Shown one piece after another: positions 18,450-26,910 of a stretch of 64,000 nucleotides of DNA. Each line of letters starts with the position of its first letter. Position 1 is the first letter of the stretch. The DNA comes from an uncultured Pelagibacteraceae bacterium (GTDB taxonomy: Bacteria > Pseudomonadota > Alphaproteobacteria > Pelagibacterales > Pelagibacteraceae), in assembly GCA_902611265.1 (NCBI GenBank), contig CACLYY010000002.1:1-64000 (forward strand). Direction: 5' to 3'. The notes below the pieces were generated by a model, which was not told the DNA's origin, did not search any database, and saw only the letters and a list, made by a program, of their open reading frames with translations. The translations under genes were made by a program, and so were the position numbers.

Positions 18450-19850
18450 TTAACTACTCGAAGAAGCAACAGCTTTTTCATCTTCTTTTGCTTCCTCCAT
18501 TATTTGGTAGTCTAAACCAGCCAACTCAACTTCCCTAGGGATTCTGAGTTTGCCCATTCCATTTAACACTTTAGCAATTATGTAACCTGGTATCATTCCT
18601 AGAACAAAGAACATGATTATTGCACCAATAAACATTCCTAAAGGATTTATCGCGGCATAGTTGCTTCCATCCCACATTGCACCTACACTATATCCTGAAG
18701 AAGGGTATCCATTTAGTACAAACCCACATATTACTAGTCCAGCAAATCCAGCATAACCATGTACAGCTACTGCACCAACAGCATCATCGATCTTGAACCT
18801 TCGTTCAACCCAGTAATGCAATTTGTAAGCAATAACAACACCTATCATTCCAATTATCAATGATTGAATTGGGTGATATAAGTCGTTTCCTGCAGATGCA
18901 CATATAATCCCAGCTAGTCCACTTGAATAAGTCCAGAAAGGATCACCTTTAGATATTACATATCCTGCTAGTAATCCACCAGATAGTGACATTAAGAAAT
19001 TCATTGTAATACCACTAAGTGTTGTAGGAGTTACATAGATGTTAGTTGCTGTAAAGTAAGTTACACCTTCCATGCCATATTCTGGTCCTAAGTCATAAAT
19101 TGGAATATTACACGCCGCGTAAAAACCCCAGAAACCTGTATAAATTAAGAATAATCCAACAGTTACCAACCAAGGATTTCTTGGTCCGATATTTCTAGGT
19201 TCTCCACTCGATGAAAATTTTCCAATTCTTGGTCCCAAAACTGCCAAAACACCTAAAGCAAATCCACCTGCTACTGCGTGGATTACTCCTGATGCATAAG
19301 CATCATGATATCCAAGTAACTTTAACATCCATCCGTCAAAGTGCCATCCCCATGCAGCATCTATACTCCAAAATACAGATCCAATTGCAATTGCAAGAAT
19401 TCCAAATGCAAAAGTTGTAATTCTTTCAATTACAGCACCTGATACTATTGAAGCAGCTGTCCAAGAGAATAACAAAAATGCAGCCCAAAATACTCCGCTT
19501 ATGTGATCACCTAAATTAATAGCCATGAGTTCACTATTTGGTAAATACCATTTAGCACTAAAAGCTGAGTCATCGGTAATCAGTGCCGCGCTTTCATTCA
19601 TTATTGATGGTGCAAGACCTGGTCCAGTTGGAAAAGCCCAATAAATCCACCAACCAAATAAAAACCAAGTAACTGTTACCAAAGGTATCAGCATTGTGTT
19701 TTTCATTAGAGTATGTTGATGATGTTTGTATCGGGAAGCTCCAACTTCATACATACAGAACCCTACATGGATCAGAAACATAAGTACTACTGTTATCCAA
19801 TAGTAAAATTCTGTGAATATGGTTGTCAATGCACCTAGTTCGTCAGTCAT
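18450..19850 (-). CDS. amt: Ammonium (or methylammonium) transporter, Amt family
   Basis: A 466-residue polytopic protein with about 11 membrane helices. Amt landmarks include HAVAGGFALGVLAVLGPRIG (pore-histidine region), GYVISKGDPFWTYSSGLAGI, and DDAVGAVAVHGYAGFAGLV with the second pore histidine. It moves ammonium, and in many relatives methylammonium, across the inner membrane. It lies between mgsC plus an unknown gene and gmaS, so monomethylamine uptake or recapture is plausible. A strong GGAGG (complement of 19855-19859) precedes the start. The 134-bp upstream gap probably holds its own promoter. Confidence 0.93.
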   Translation of the reverse strand: MTDELGALTTIFTEFYYWITVVLMFLIHVGFCMYEVGASRYKHHQHTLMKNTMLIPLVTVTWFLFGWWIYWAFPTGPGLAPSIMNESAALITDDSAFSAKWYLPNSELMAINLGDHISGVFWAAFLLFSWTAASIVSGAVIERITTFAFGILAIAIGSVFWSIDAAWGWHFDGWMLKLLGYHDAYASGVIHAVAGGFALGVLAVLGPRIGKFSSSGEPRNIGPRNPWLVTVGLFLIYTGFWGFYAACNIPIYDLGPEYGMEGVTYFTATNIYVTPTTLSGITMNFLMSLSGGLLAGYVISKGDPFWTYSSGLAGIICASAGNDLYHPIQSLIIGMIGVVIAYKLHYWVERRFKIDDAVGAVAVHGYAGFAGLVICGFVLNGYPSSGYSVGAMWDGSNYAAINPLGMFIGAIIMFFVLGMIPGYIIAKVLNGMGKLRIPREVELAGLDYQIMEEAKEDEKAVASSSS

Positions 19851-19984
19851 TTAACCTCCAATTGTTTAAACAAATTAATAAATTATTAATTAATGGAATA
19901 GATTGATCAATCTTAAATAAAACAATAAAAACGTGGCTTATTTATTTAAAGACAACTTTAAGTATATATAAATTTTTACTGATT
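19851..19984 (-). promoter_or_regulatory. amt leader region with a 14-bp palindrome
   Basis: This 134-bp AT-rich gap between the 135-residue unknown and amt contains the perfect palindrome AGATTGATCAATCT at 19900-19913, about 50 bp upstream of the amt ATG. A TATATATAAATTTTTA stretch near 19964 resembles AT-rich elements near tdm/tmoX. No convincing sigma-70 -35/-10 pair was resolved. The palindrome is a candidate operator for nitrogen or amine control; this is inference. Confidence 0.4.
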
Positions 19985-20392
19985 CTAAAATTTTCTGTAT
20001 GCTTTTTTAAGATCTACTAACGGATGATTTGGAGACATTTGGAATTTTACTAATAATTCCCTTGCAATCATATCTCTATCTTGTTGATTATTTGGAAGTT
20101 TAATTTTTTTTGGAATTGTAACCCAGCCATTCGCATTTCTATCAAATACAGCAGGTCTATCTTCTTCATAACCCATATGAACATCTTCTAACCAATTTAA
20201 ATCATCCCATCCCATTGCTTCAATGTATTTTTTTAAGAATGGTGTAATTCTTGAGTAGTCTGGAAGTAAGTTCACATCATAACGATAGCCAATTGTTTGA
20301 CCTATCATTTTTTCTCTAGCAGTCTCTTTTTTCTTACCTAATTGACCTTTAGATGTTTTTTTACTCGATTTTTTATTTTTTTTCTTTGCCAT
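19985..20392 (-). CDS. Conserved-looking protein of unknown function in the mgs operon
   Basis: A 135-residue soluble protein beginning with a very Lys-rich tail (MAKKKNKKSSKKTSKG). An ordered, Trp/Asp-rich middle (YIEAMGWDDLNWLEDVHMGY) and a C-terminal part (MIARELLVKFQMSPNHPL) follow. It starts 2 bp after the mgsC stop and so is certainly co-transcribed with mgsABC. MgsC carries a similar Lys/Asn-rich N-terminal tail. The family is not recognised. It may be an accessory or fourth subunit of N-methylglutamate synthase; only the operon position supports that. Confidence 0.72.
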   Translation of the reverse strand: MAKKKNKKSSKKTSKGQLGKKKETAREKMIGQTIGYRYDVNLLPDYSRITPFLKKYIEAMGWDDLNWLEDVHMGYEEDRPAVFDRNANGWVTIPKKIKLPNNQQDRDMIARELLVKFQMSPNHPLVDLKKAYRKF

Positions 20393-20394
20393 AA

Positions 20395-21789
20395 TTATAT
20401 TTTATGAAAATCGTCGACTCCAACTGTATGATTTGTTCCAGAAAGTGGGACCTTTGCCAAAGCAGAAGCTTCCATTGTTAAAGCTGCTAAGTCCTCAGGT
20501 TCTAATGAATGAATATTAGTTTTACCACATGCTCTAGCTAATAATTGAGCCTCTAAAGTCATTGTATGTAGGTAATTATAAACTCTTAGAGCTGCATCAT
20601 CAGGATTTAATCTTTTTCTAAGTTTAGGATCTTGTGTTGCAACACCAACTGGACAACGTCCTGTGTGACAGTGATAACAGTGGCCTGCTGGAACACCCAT
20701 TTCTTTTTCAAAATTTGACTCAGGAATTTCTTTATTACAATTTAAAGCTATCATTGCTCCAGTTCCTATCGCAATTGCATCCGCACCTAATGCTAATGCT
20801 TTAGCCATATCAGCACCATCTCTTACACCACCAGCATATATTAGAGTTACTTTTCCAGTTTTACCAACATCATCAATTGCTCTTCTTGCTTCTCTAATAG
20901 CTGCTATACCAGGAATTCCTGTGTTAGCTGCAGCTATGTGAGGGCCCGCACCTGTTGATCCCTCCATACCATCTAAGTAAATTGAGTCAGGATCACATTT
21001 TGCTGCCATACGAACATCATCATAAACTTTTGCTGCTCCAAGTTTTAATTGAATTGGAACTTTATTTTTTGTTAGTTCTCTTAGTTCTTGAACTTTTAAT
21101 GCTAAATCGTCCGGACCTAACCAATCAGGGTGTCTAGCTGGAGATCTTTGATCAATACCTGCAGGTAATGATCTCATTTCTGCTACTTGGTCAGTAACTT
21201 TTTGACCCATTAAGTGACCACCCATTCCAACTTTTTGACCTTGTCCAATAAATACTTCTATTCCATCTGCTAGTTGGGCATGATGAGGATTAAAACCATA
21301 TCTTGATTGAATACATTGGTAATACCATTTTTCAGAATATCTTCTTTCATCTGGAATCATTCCGCCTTCACCAGAACATGTTGCACTTCCTGCCATTGTA
21401 GCACCTCTAGCTAATGCAGTTTTAGCTTCATAAGATAAAGCTCCAAAACTCATACCCGTGATGTAAACTGGAATATCAAGTTCAACTGGATTTTCACATC
21501 TTGGTCCTATAACAGTTTTAGTTTCACATTTTTCTCTGTAACCCTCGATTACAAATCTTGTAAGTGTACCAGGTAAAAATACTAGATCATCAAATGTAGG
21601 AATTTTTTTCATTAGCGCCATTCCACGCATTCTGTATCTACCTAATTGCGCTTTTATATGTATGTCGTCAATTACCTCTGGAGTAAATATTGAATTATAA
21701 CCTAATAAACTTTTATTTCTTTTTGAAAATTCACTTTGACCATTGCCATTAGAATGACCATTTGTTTTTCCATTTTTCTTTTTTGCCAT
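20395..21789 (-). CDS. mgsC: N-methylglutamate synthase subunit C (GltB FMN-domain homologue)
   Basis: A 464-residue protein matching the FMN-binding central domain of glutamate synthase. It has TGMSFGALSYEAKTALARGA, a GEGGMIPDER phosphate/flavin site, YLDGMEGSTGAGP and GGVRDGADMAKALALGADA. Cysteines for an Fe-S cluster are in CYHCHTGRCPVGVATQ. In the N-methylglutamate pathway the three split GltB-like subunits convert gamma-glutamylmethylamide and glutamate-level substrates to N-methylglutamate with ammonia release. The order mgsA-mgsB-mgsC with 1-13 bp overlaps is typical. The same fold is annotated glxD or gltB-like elsewhere, and the pathway assignment rests on gmaS and mgd in the window. 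Confidence 0.85.
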   Translation of the reverse strand: MAKKKNGKTNGHSNGNGQSEFSKRNKSLLGYNSIFTPEVIDDIHIKAQLGRYRMRGMALMKKIPTFDDLVFLPGTLTRFVIEGYREKCETKTVIGPRCENPVELDIPVYITGMSFGALSYEAKTALARGATMAGSATCSGEGGMIPDERRYSEKWYYQCIQSRYGFNPHHAQLADGIEVFIGQGQKVGMGGHLMGQKVTDQVAEMRSLPAGIDQRSPARHPDWLGPDDLALKVQELRELTKNKVPIQLKLGAAKVYDDVRMAAKCDPDSIYLDGMEGSTGAGPHIAAANTGIPGIAAIREARRAIDDVGKTGKVTLIYAGGVRDGADMAKALALGADAIAIGTGAMIALNCNKEIPESNFEKEMGVPAGHCYHCHTGRCPVGVATQDPKLRKRLNPDDAALRVYNYLHTMTLEAQLLARACGKTNIHSLEPEDLAALTMEASALAKVPLSGTNHTVGVDDFHKI

Positions 21790-22643
21790 TATATAGCTCC
21801 TTTTTTCTCAGTTGGTTCTAAAGCGTCATAATTCCAAAGTTTTTTACCCGCAACGACCTTAGTCATCTTAGAAACATCAAAATCCTCGCCAATTTCAGCT
21901 ACTTTAAGTTTTCTTTTCAACCAATCTATATCACTTTTTGTCATAGGTGACTCAATCGCATCACTTCCATATGATCCAATTTTCCCCCCAACATAGATTG
22001 TTCCATCATACATAGAGTCTCCAAGGTTTATACCTACATTACCTAAAACCACTATTCTTCCTCTTTGCATCATAAATCCAGTAAAAGCGCCAGCATCACC
22101 ACCAATTATTATTGTGCCACCTTTTTGGTCAATACCTGTTCTTGCACCAACACTTCCTTTGCAAATTAAATCTCCACCTCTTACTGCTGCCCCAAAACAC
22201 GATCCTGCATTTTTTTCTATTACAACTTTTCCAGCCATCATATTTTCTGCACACGACCATCCAACTCTTCCATTAACTCTTACCGTAGGACCATCTATAG
22301 AACCAACTCCAAAATAACCCAAACTTCCTTCAAAAATTAAGTTTAATTTATTTAAAATTCCAACACCTAGACTATGTTTTCCTTGAGGATTTTTTATTAC
22401 AATTGTTCCATAACCCTGACTCATCAATTCATCAATTTTTTTATTTGCTTCTTTGCAATCCATATCATTTACATCAAGCTCAGTTCTTTTATTAAAATCT
22501 ACATCGTATGTTCCCCAATAATAAAAGTTTTCTGCTTCATCTGGATTGAAAAACTTTTGTTGTGTTTTTCCTGTAAGAACTTCAGTATGAAGTCCCATTG
22601 ATTGAGCTTTTGTTTTTTTCTCAGTTGTTTTTAAATTTGCCAT
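21789..22643 (-). CDS. mgsB: N-methylglutamate synthase subunit B (GXGXG domain protein)
   Basis: A 284-residue protein corresponding to the C-terminal beta-helix (GXGXG) domain of glutamate synthase. Regular turns are visible in sequence: GSLGYFGVGSIDGPTVRVNG, GSCFGAAVRGGDLICKGSVG, GGTIIIGGDAGAFTGFMM and GRIVVLGNVGINLGDSM. It provides a structural and interface role in the Mgs complex. It overlaps mgsA by 13 bp and mgsC by 1 bp. A role in a different glutamine-dependent amidotransfer cannot be excluded by sequence alone. Confidence 0.84.
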   Translation of the reverse strand: MANLKTTEKKTKAQSMGLHTEVLTGKTQQKFFNPDEAENFYYWGTYDVDFNKRTELDVNDMDCKEANKKIDELMSQGYGTIVIKNPQGKHSLGVGILNKLNLIFEGSLGYFGVGSIDGPTVRVNGRVGWSCAENMMAGKVVIEKNAGSCFGAAVRGGDLICKGSVGARTGIDQKGGTIIIGGDAGAFTGFMMQRGRIVVLGNVGINLGDSMYDGTIYVGGKIGSYGSDAIESPMTKSDIDWLKRKLKVAEIGEDFDVSKMTKVVAGKKLWNYDALEPTEKKGAI

Positions 22644-23575
22644 ACCTTAACCTCTCCATCAAATGGATCATAAGTATCTATTTCTTGAGGAAGAACAGAT
22701 CTGATTGCTATTTCTTCTGATCCCATTGCAACTAAATCATCTGACTCATATAAAACTAATGGTTTTGCTGCCATAGTGTCTTTAGCCATCCCAAGTGAAT
22801 TTTTTGTTGCAACAAAGTAAGTGAACACTCCGTCAAGTCCAGATAAACTATCTTTCATACCCTCTTCAAGTGTAGCTCCATTTCTCATTTTTTCTGCTAA
22901 GTATACTGCAATCAATTCAGAGTCACACTCCGACATAAATCTCATTCCTTTATTTTCTAAAATTCTTCTATTATTCCAATAGTTAGTTAATTGACCATTA
23001 TGCACAACTGAAACATCGCTAAAAGGGTAGCCCCAAAATGGGTGAGCAGATTTAATGTCTACACCAGACTCTGTTGCCATTCTAGCATGCCCAATAGCGT
23101 GAGTGCCGACAAGATCCCCTAAATTGTATCTATCACAAACAGCTTTTGCGTTACCTAAATCTTTAATAACTTCTAGGGATTTTCCCATTGAAAGGATTTC
23201 AACTCCAGGAATACTTTCTATTTTCTGAGAAAATTCAAGCAAATCTCCTTTATCATAGTCAATTTCATATCTTAGTGAATAGGGCAGTATTCTTTCTTCC
23301 TTAACAATCTTTGCTCCCATTTGAGAAAGATAACTATCAACAATTTTTTTTCTTTCATCATAGACTGATACATCTTCCATTACTGATGAACTACCTTCAC
23401 CAACATTTTCACCAACCTTAAATCGCATAATAAAGTTTTGACCATCTGTATCTCCATAAAGAGCATAACCAGTAGAATCTTCACCTCTATGCTTTAATGC
23501 TTGAAGCATTCCTTGAAGTTCTTGACCAACGTTTGAAGATTTTCCTCTATGAATTAGTCCAGCAATTCCGCACAT
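22631..23575 (-). CDS. mgsA: N-methylglutamate synthase subunit A (class II glutamine amidotransferase)
   Basis: A 314-residue Ntn-type amidotransferase. MCGIAGLIHRGK places the catalytic cysteine at position 2 after Met removal. IGHARMATESG and the VVHNGQLTNYWNNR loop are the glutamine-binding elements, and FMSECDSELIAVYLAE follows. It hydrolyses the amide (here presumably gamma-glutamylmethylamide) and passes the amine to the synthase site. It is the first gene of the overlapping mgsABC set and starts 24 bp after the glutamine-synthetase-like gene. Confidence 0.84.
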   Translation of the reverse strand: MCGIAGLIHRGKSSNVGQELQGMLQALKHRGEDSTGYALYGDTDGQNFIMRFKVGENVGEGSSSVMEDVSVYDERKKIVDSYLSQMGAKIVKEERILPYSLRYEIDYDKGDLLEFSQKIESIPGVEILSMGKSLEVIKDLGNAKAVCDRYNLGDLVGTHAIGHARMATESGVDIKSAHPFWGYPFSDVSVVHNGQLTNYWNNRRILENKGMRFMSECDSELIAVYLAEKMRNGATLEEGMKDSLSGLDGVFTYFVATKNSLGMAKDTMAAKPLVLYESDDLVAMGSEEIAIRSVLPQEIDTYDPFDGEVKVWQI

Positions 23576-23599
23576 TCTTTTCTCTCCTATAATTTTTCC

Positions 23600-25069
23600 T
23601 TATGGTAAGCAATCCAAATAAGTATCGAGATCCCATTGGGTTGTTGCGCCAAGAAATCTTTCCCACTCATCATTTTTATACCAATGAAATATTTTATACA
23701 TTTCATCCGGCATCGCTGATTTAATAACTTTATCTTCAGCTAAACGATCCAATGCTTCACCAAGACTCAATGGTAATTTTTTAACATTTTTTCCAGCTTT
23801 TTGAGCTTCATAAATATTTCTAGATTCTGGTTTTCCAGGGTCAATATTATTTTTAATTCCATCATCAAATGCTTTTAATAAACCCGCTCCCATTAAGTAT
23901 GGGTTATGCATTGAATCAACTGATCTATACTCAAATCTTCCTGGAGCTGAAACTCTTAAACCACAAGTTCTATTTTGGTATCCCCAGTCAGCATAAACTG
24001 GTGCCCAGAAGCCTTGGTCCCATAATCTTCTATAAGAATTTACAGTAGATGATCCAATAGCAGTAAGAGCTGGCAGGTGTTTCATTACACCACCAATTGA
24101 TTTTAAACCAATTTTACCTGGCAGTTGAACATCTTTGGTATCAGGCATAAAAGTATTTGTTCCACCCTCAACATAAGTAAATACTTCATCCATACCTGGT
24201 AAAGATTTGTGACCTAGTTTATTTACTTTATCTTTTCCACCAGTCCATAAGGACATATTAGTATGACAACCACTTGCAGAAACTCCCATAAACGGTTTGG
24301 TCATAAAGCAAGCGATCAAATTAAATTCTCTCGCAACCTGAGCACAAATTTGTCTATAAGTAGATAATCTGTCTGCATTTCTTAAAACATCATCATATGT
24401 CCAGTTTAGTTCTAATTGTCCTGGCGCATCTTCGTGATCTCCTTGAATCATATCAAAACCCATAGCTCTCGCATATTCCATAACTCTCATAAATACAGGT
24501 CTTAAAGATTCAAATTGATCTATGTGATAACAATAAGGTTTAGAAAAACCTTTTCCTGTTGGAGTCCCATCCTCATTTCTAGTTAACCACATCATTTCTG
24601 GCTCAGTTCCAACTCTAAGTTGGTACCCATGTTTTTTCTTAAATTCTCTAGCGATTATTCTTAAATTTCCTCTGCAATCAGACGTAAGATGTCCACCAGG
24701 ATTTTCTCTTTCTTCTCTGTTTCTAAAACAAGTAACAAATACACGAGCTACTTTTTTATCCCAAGGCAATTGACAAAAAGTCTCTGGATCTGGAATACCT
24801 ACAAGTTCTTTTGCTTCAGGTCCATACCCAATATAGTTATTGTGACGATCTAAAAATAAATTTGCAGTTGCTCCATAAACTAATTGAAAACCTTTTTCAC
24901 AAGTTCTTTCCCAATGATCTGCAGGAATTCCTTTTCCTACAACTCTTCCTGTTACTGATATGAATTGAAAAAAAATATAATCAATTTTAAGTTCGTTTAT
25001 TTTAGCTCTTACTTGTTTAACCAATTTGGCTCTACCTGGTTGATTAACATGCTTTTCTAGATCAGTCAT
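23600..25069 (-). CDS. Glutamine-synthetase-family ligase of uncertain substrate
   Basis: A 489-residue glutamine-synthetase fold protein preceded by a good ribosome-binding site (AAGGGGG). It has RVGTEPEMMW, GDHEDAPGQLELNW, ASGCHTNMSLW and APGRFEYRSVDSMHNPYL, so the ATP/metal and glutamate sites are present. It differs from the gmaS candidate at 16660-17985 (EDAPGQL instead of EDANGQF, no GNNRTH). It may be a type III-like glutamine synthetase that re-fixes ammonia released from methylamine, or a gamma-glutamyl ligase for another amine. It lies between a FAD oxidoreductase and mgsABC on the same strand, supporting a role in the same pathway. Confidence 0.78.
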   Translation of the reverse strand: MTDLEKHVNQPGRAKLVKQVRAKINELKIDYIFFQFISVTGRVVGKGIPADHWERTCEKGFQLVYGATANLFLDRHNNYIGYGPEAKELVGIPDPETFCQLPWDKKVARVFVTCFRNREERENPGGHLTSDCRGNLRIIAREFKKKHGYQLRVGTEPEMMWLTRNEDGTPTGKGFSKPYCYHIDQFESLRPVFMRVMEYARAMGFDMIQGDHEDAPGQLELNWTYDDVLRNADRLSTYRQICAQVAREFNLIACFMTKPFMGVSASGCHTNMSLWTGGKDKVNKLGHKSLPGMDEVFTYVEGGTNTFMPDTKDVQLPGKIGLKSIGGVMKHLPALTAIGSSTVNSYRRLWDQGFWAPVYADWGYQNRTCGLRVSAPGRFEYRSVDSMHNPYLMGAGLLKAFDDGIKNNIDPGKPESRNIYEAQKAGKNVKKLPLSLGEALDRLAEDKVIKSAMPDEMYKIFHWYKNDEWERFLGATTQWDLDTYLDCLP

Positions 25070-25136
25070 TTTCCCCCTTAAGAATTTTTAGACCAAAAAG
25101 TTAACTGAAAATAAAACATCTGTCTACTTAGATAAA

Positions 25137-26462
25137 TTAACTCCAAGGAAACGGACTATTAGATGTTGGGTGCAATTCCCCTTTCTCGTAACGGTTGAAT
25201 CTAAAAGGTTTTAATAAATCACTTTCTGTTCCAAGAATTTCTTTTGCAACTAGTTCACCAACTCCAATCATTTTGTAACCATGGTTAGAGTCTGCAATCA
25301 TGTATACGTTTTCTAAAAATCTATCAAATATTGGAAATGAATCTGGCGTCATACATCCAAGACCACCCGAAGGTCCTTTTCTATATAAATCTGATTTTCC
25401 CTCAAACCTTTTTTGACAGTGAGCTAATGCTGAACACCACATGTCATTAAAAGCTTCAGTTGTTTGATATTCAGGTGATTCTATTCCGTAAGGATCAACA
25501 TTCACTTCGTCAAAATGTTTATCTACAATATAAGGTGATGTTCCGCCCTGGACACCTAGACCGTCAATATCAGGTTTGTAATATATTCCCCAAATTTTAT
25601 CTGTAATTAATTTTTTAGTTTTGTCTGAATACAAAGGAGCTGTCGAGTCCACATGAATTACTGGTGGTTGTTCACCGTTATTCATTTTTAAAAAATCAGC
25701 TTCCACACCAATTACACCTTCTTGAAGCATCCAATATTTCCACATATCAGTTTCATGCATCTTACCATCTTTACCTTTGATGTGAGCAGTTTTTGGAAGT
25801 TCTAGCATATTCCAGAAATCTCTTGCCCAAGGACCTGCTCCTACAACTACTTGTTCACATTCAATAGTTCCTCTGTCTGTTTCAACGCCAGTTACAGCTT
25901 TACTGTTACTTCCTCTTTTAAAACCGGTTACCTTAATACCTTTGATGACTTCAACACCATTCGATGTAGATTTATTTTCAAGTGCTTTAATTGAATCTTT
26001 ATTAAATGCATATCCACCTTTTTTTTCATGAAGAACAGAAGTTATGCCTTTTGCCTGCCAATCATCAAACATACCCTTCATGTAGTTCATACAATCTTTT
26101 TCGCCTTCTATAAATTCTGAGTCATAACCAATTGCTTTTTGCTGTTCATAAATTGTAGCAACATCTGCGTGCATTACTTCTGGTGAAATCTGCAAATAAC
26201 CTACTGCATTATATTTAAAAGCTTTAGGATCGCTCTCCCAAACTGAAACTGAATGAGCCATTAATTCTCTCATAGCAGGTTGAAAATAATTATTCCTTAC
26301 AACTCCACAAGCAATACCACTCGCACCTGCTGCCGTATCTTTTTTTTCTAAAACAACAATATCACCAGGATTTTTATATGTTTCGGATAATTTCCAAGCG
26401 GTACTTAGTCCGTGAATTCCTCCACCAACTATTACTACTTTTGCTTTTGTCGGTAATGACAT
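25137..26462 (-). CDS. FAD-dependent oxidoreductase (DAO / sarcosine-oxidase-beta-like)
   Basis: A 441-residue flavoprotein. VVIVGGGIHGLSTAWKLSE (about 9-27) is the FAD-binding beta-alpha-beta unit, and EKKDTAAGASGIACGVVRNN is the second DAO-family signature. VVVGAGPWARDF and the C-terminal DSNHGYKMIGVGELVAKEIL (FAD contact) also fit. It is likely to oxidise an N-methylated or secondary amine. It is separate from the four-subunit SoxBDAG set at 47898-53004. Its place between tdm and the glutamine-synthetase-like/mgs genes suggests methylamine or dimethylamine metabolism. The substrate is not deducible. Confidence 0.82.
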   Translation of the reverse strand: MSLPTKAKVVIVGGGIHGLSTAWKLSETYKNPGDIVVLEKKDTAAGASGIACGVVRNNYFQPAMRELMAHSVSVWESDPKAFKYNAVGYLQISPEVMHADVATIYEQQKAIGYDSEFIEGEKDCMNYMKGMFDDWQAKGITSVLHEKKGGYAFNKDSIKALENKSTSNGVEVIKGIKVTGFKRGSNSKAVTGVETDRGTIECEQVVVGAGPWARDFWNMLELPKTAHIKGKDGKMHETDMWKYWMLQEGVIGVEADFLKMNNGEQPPVIHVDSTAPLYSDKTKKLITDKIWGIYYKPDIDGLGVQGGTSPYIVDKHFDEVNVDPYGIESPEYQTTEAFNDMWCSALAHCQKRFEGKSDLYRKGPSGGLGCMTPDSFPIFDRFLENVYMIADSNHGYKMIGVGELVAKEILGTESDLLKPFRFNRYEKGELHPTSNSPFPWS

Positions 26463-26507
26463 AATGAAACATTATTTTTTGGAAAAGGTTAAATATATAA
26501 TTTTTTT

Positions 26508-26522
26508 TATATATAAAATTTA
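26508..26522. promoter_or_regulatory. AT-rich element shared with the tdm/tmoX control region
   Basis: The 15-mer TATATATAAAATTTA here is the exact reverse complement of 29301-29315 upstream of tmoX. It lies in the 97-bp gap upstream of the FAD oxidoreductase gene and downstream of the MarR-like gene. It may be a regulator site or a -10 region. AT-richness makes a chance match possible. Confidence 0.3.
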
Positions 26523-26559
26523 GAAATAAAAAATTATACAACCTCAAATTTACATACTA

Positions 26560-26910
26560 TTAAAAACTTAAATTTTTAAGAGTGGATAAATAATCGTTAA
26601 ATTCCTCAATAAATGAAGCACTTGGTTTAATATATTTTTTTCTTTGATCTTCTGAAGTTTTCTCTAAATAAAAAAACCCTTTTTCACATGCTTCATTAAT
26701 AATTAAAGCAGATTTTGGTCGTGAAGTTTTAAATAATTTTGTTTTTAATTCTTCTACAGATAAATTTTGTTTTAATTTAAATGCAGACATTACAAGCAGC
26801 ATCATATGGTAGTGAGATGGTGATTTTCTAAAAAAATAGTTGCTGGAAGTATGGGAAAGCTTCATTTGATCTTCCCAAAATTCTAAAAGATCTTTTGTTG
26901 ATTTAGGCAT
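26560..26910 (-). CDS. MarR-like winged-helix transcriptional regulator
   Basis: A 116-residue protein. After an N-terminal helix (LLEFWEDQMKLSH) come a recognition-type region (LSVEELKTKLFKTSRPKSALI) and a wing with the MarR-like D-x-R-x-K pattern (TSEDQRKKYIKPSASF), followed by a dimerisation-type C-terminal helix. It overlaps the tdm stop by 1 bp, so it is made from the tdm transcript. It is the only recognisable DNA-binding regulator in the methylamine region and may control the divergent tdm/tmoX promoters (inference). Confidence 0.68.
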   Translation of the reverse strand: MPKSTKDLLEFWEDQMKLSHTSSNYFFRKSPSHYHMMLLVMSAFKLKQNLSVEELKTKLFKTSRPKSALIINEACEKGFFYLEKTSEDQRKKYIKPSASFIEEFNDYLSTLKNLSF

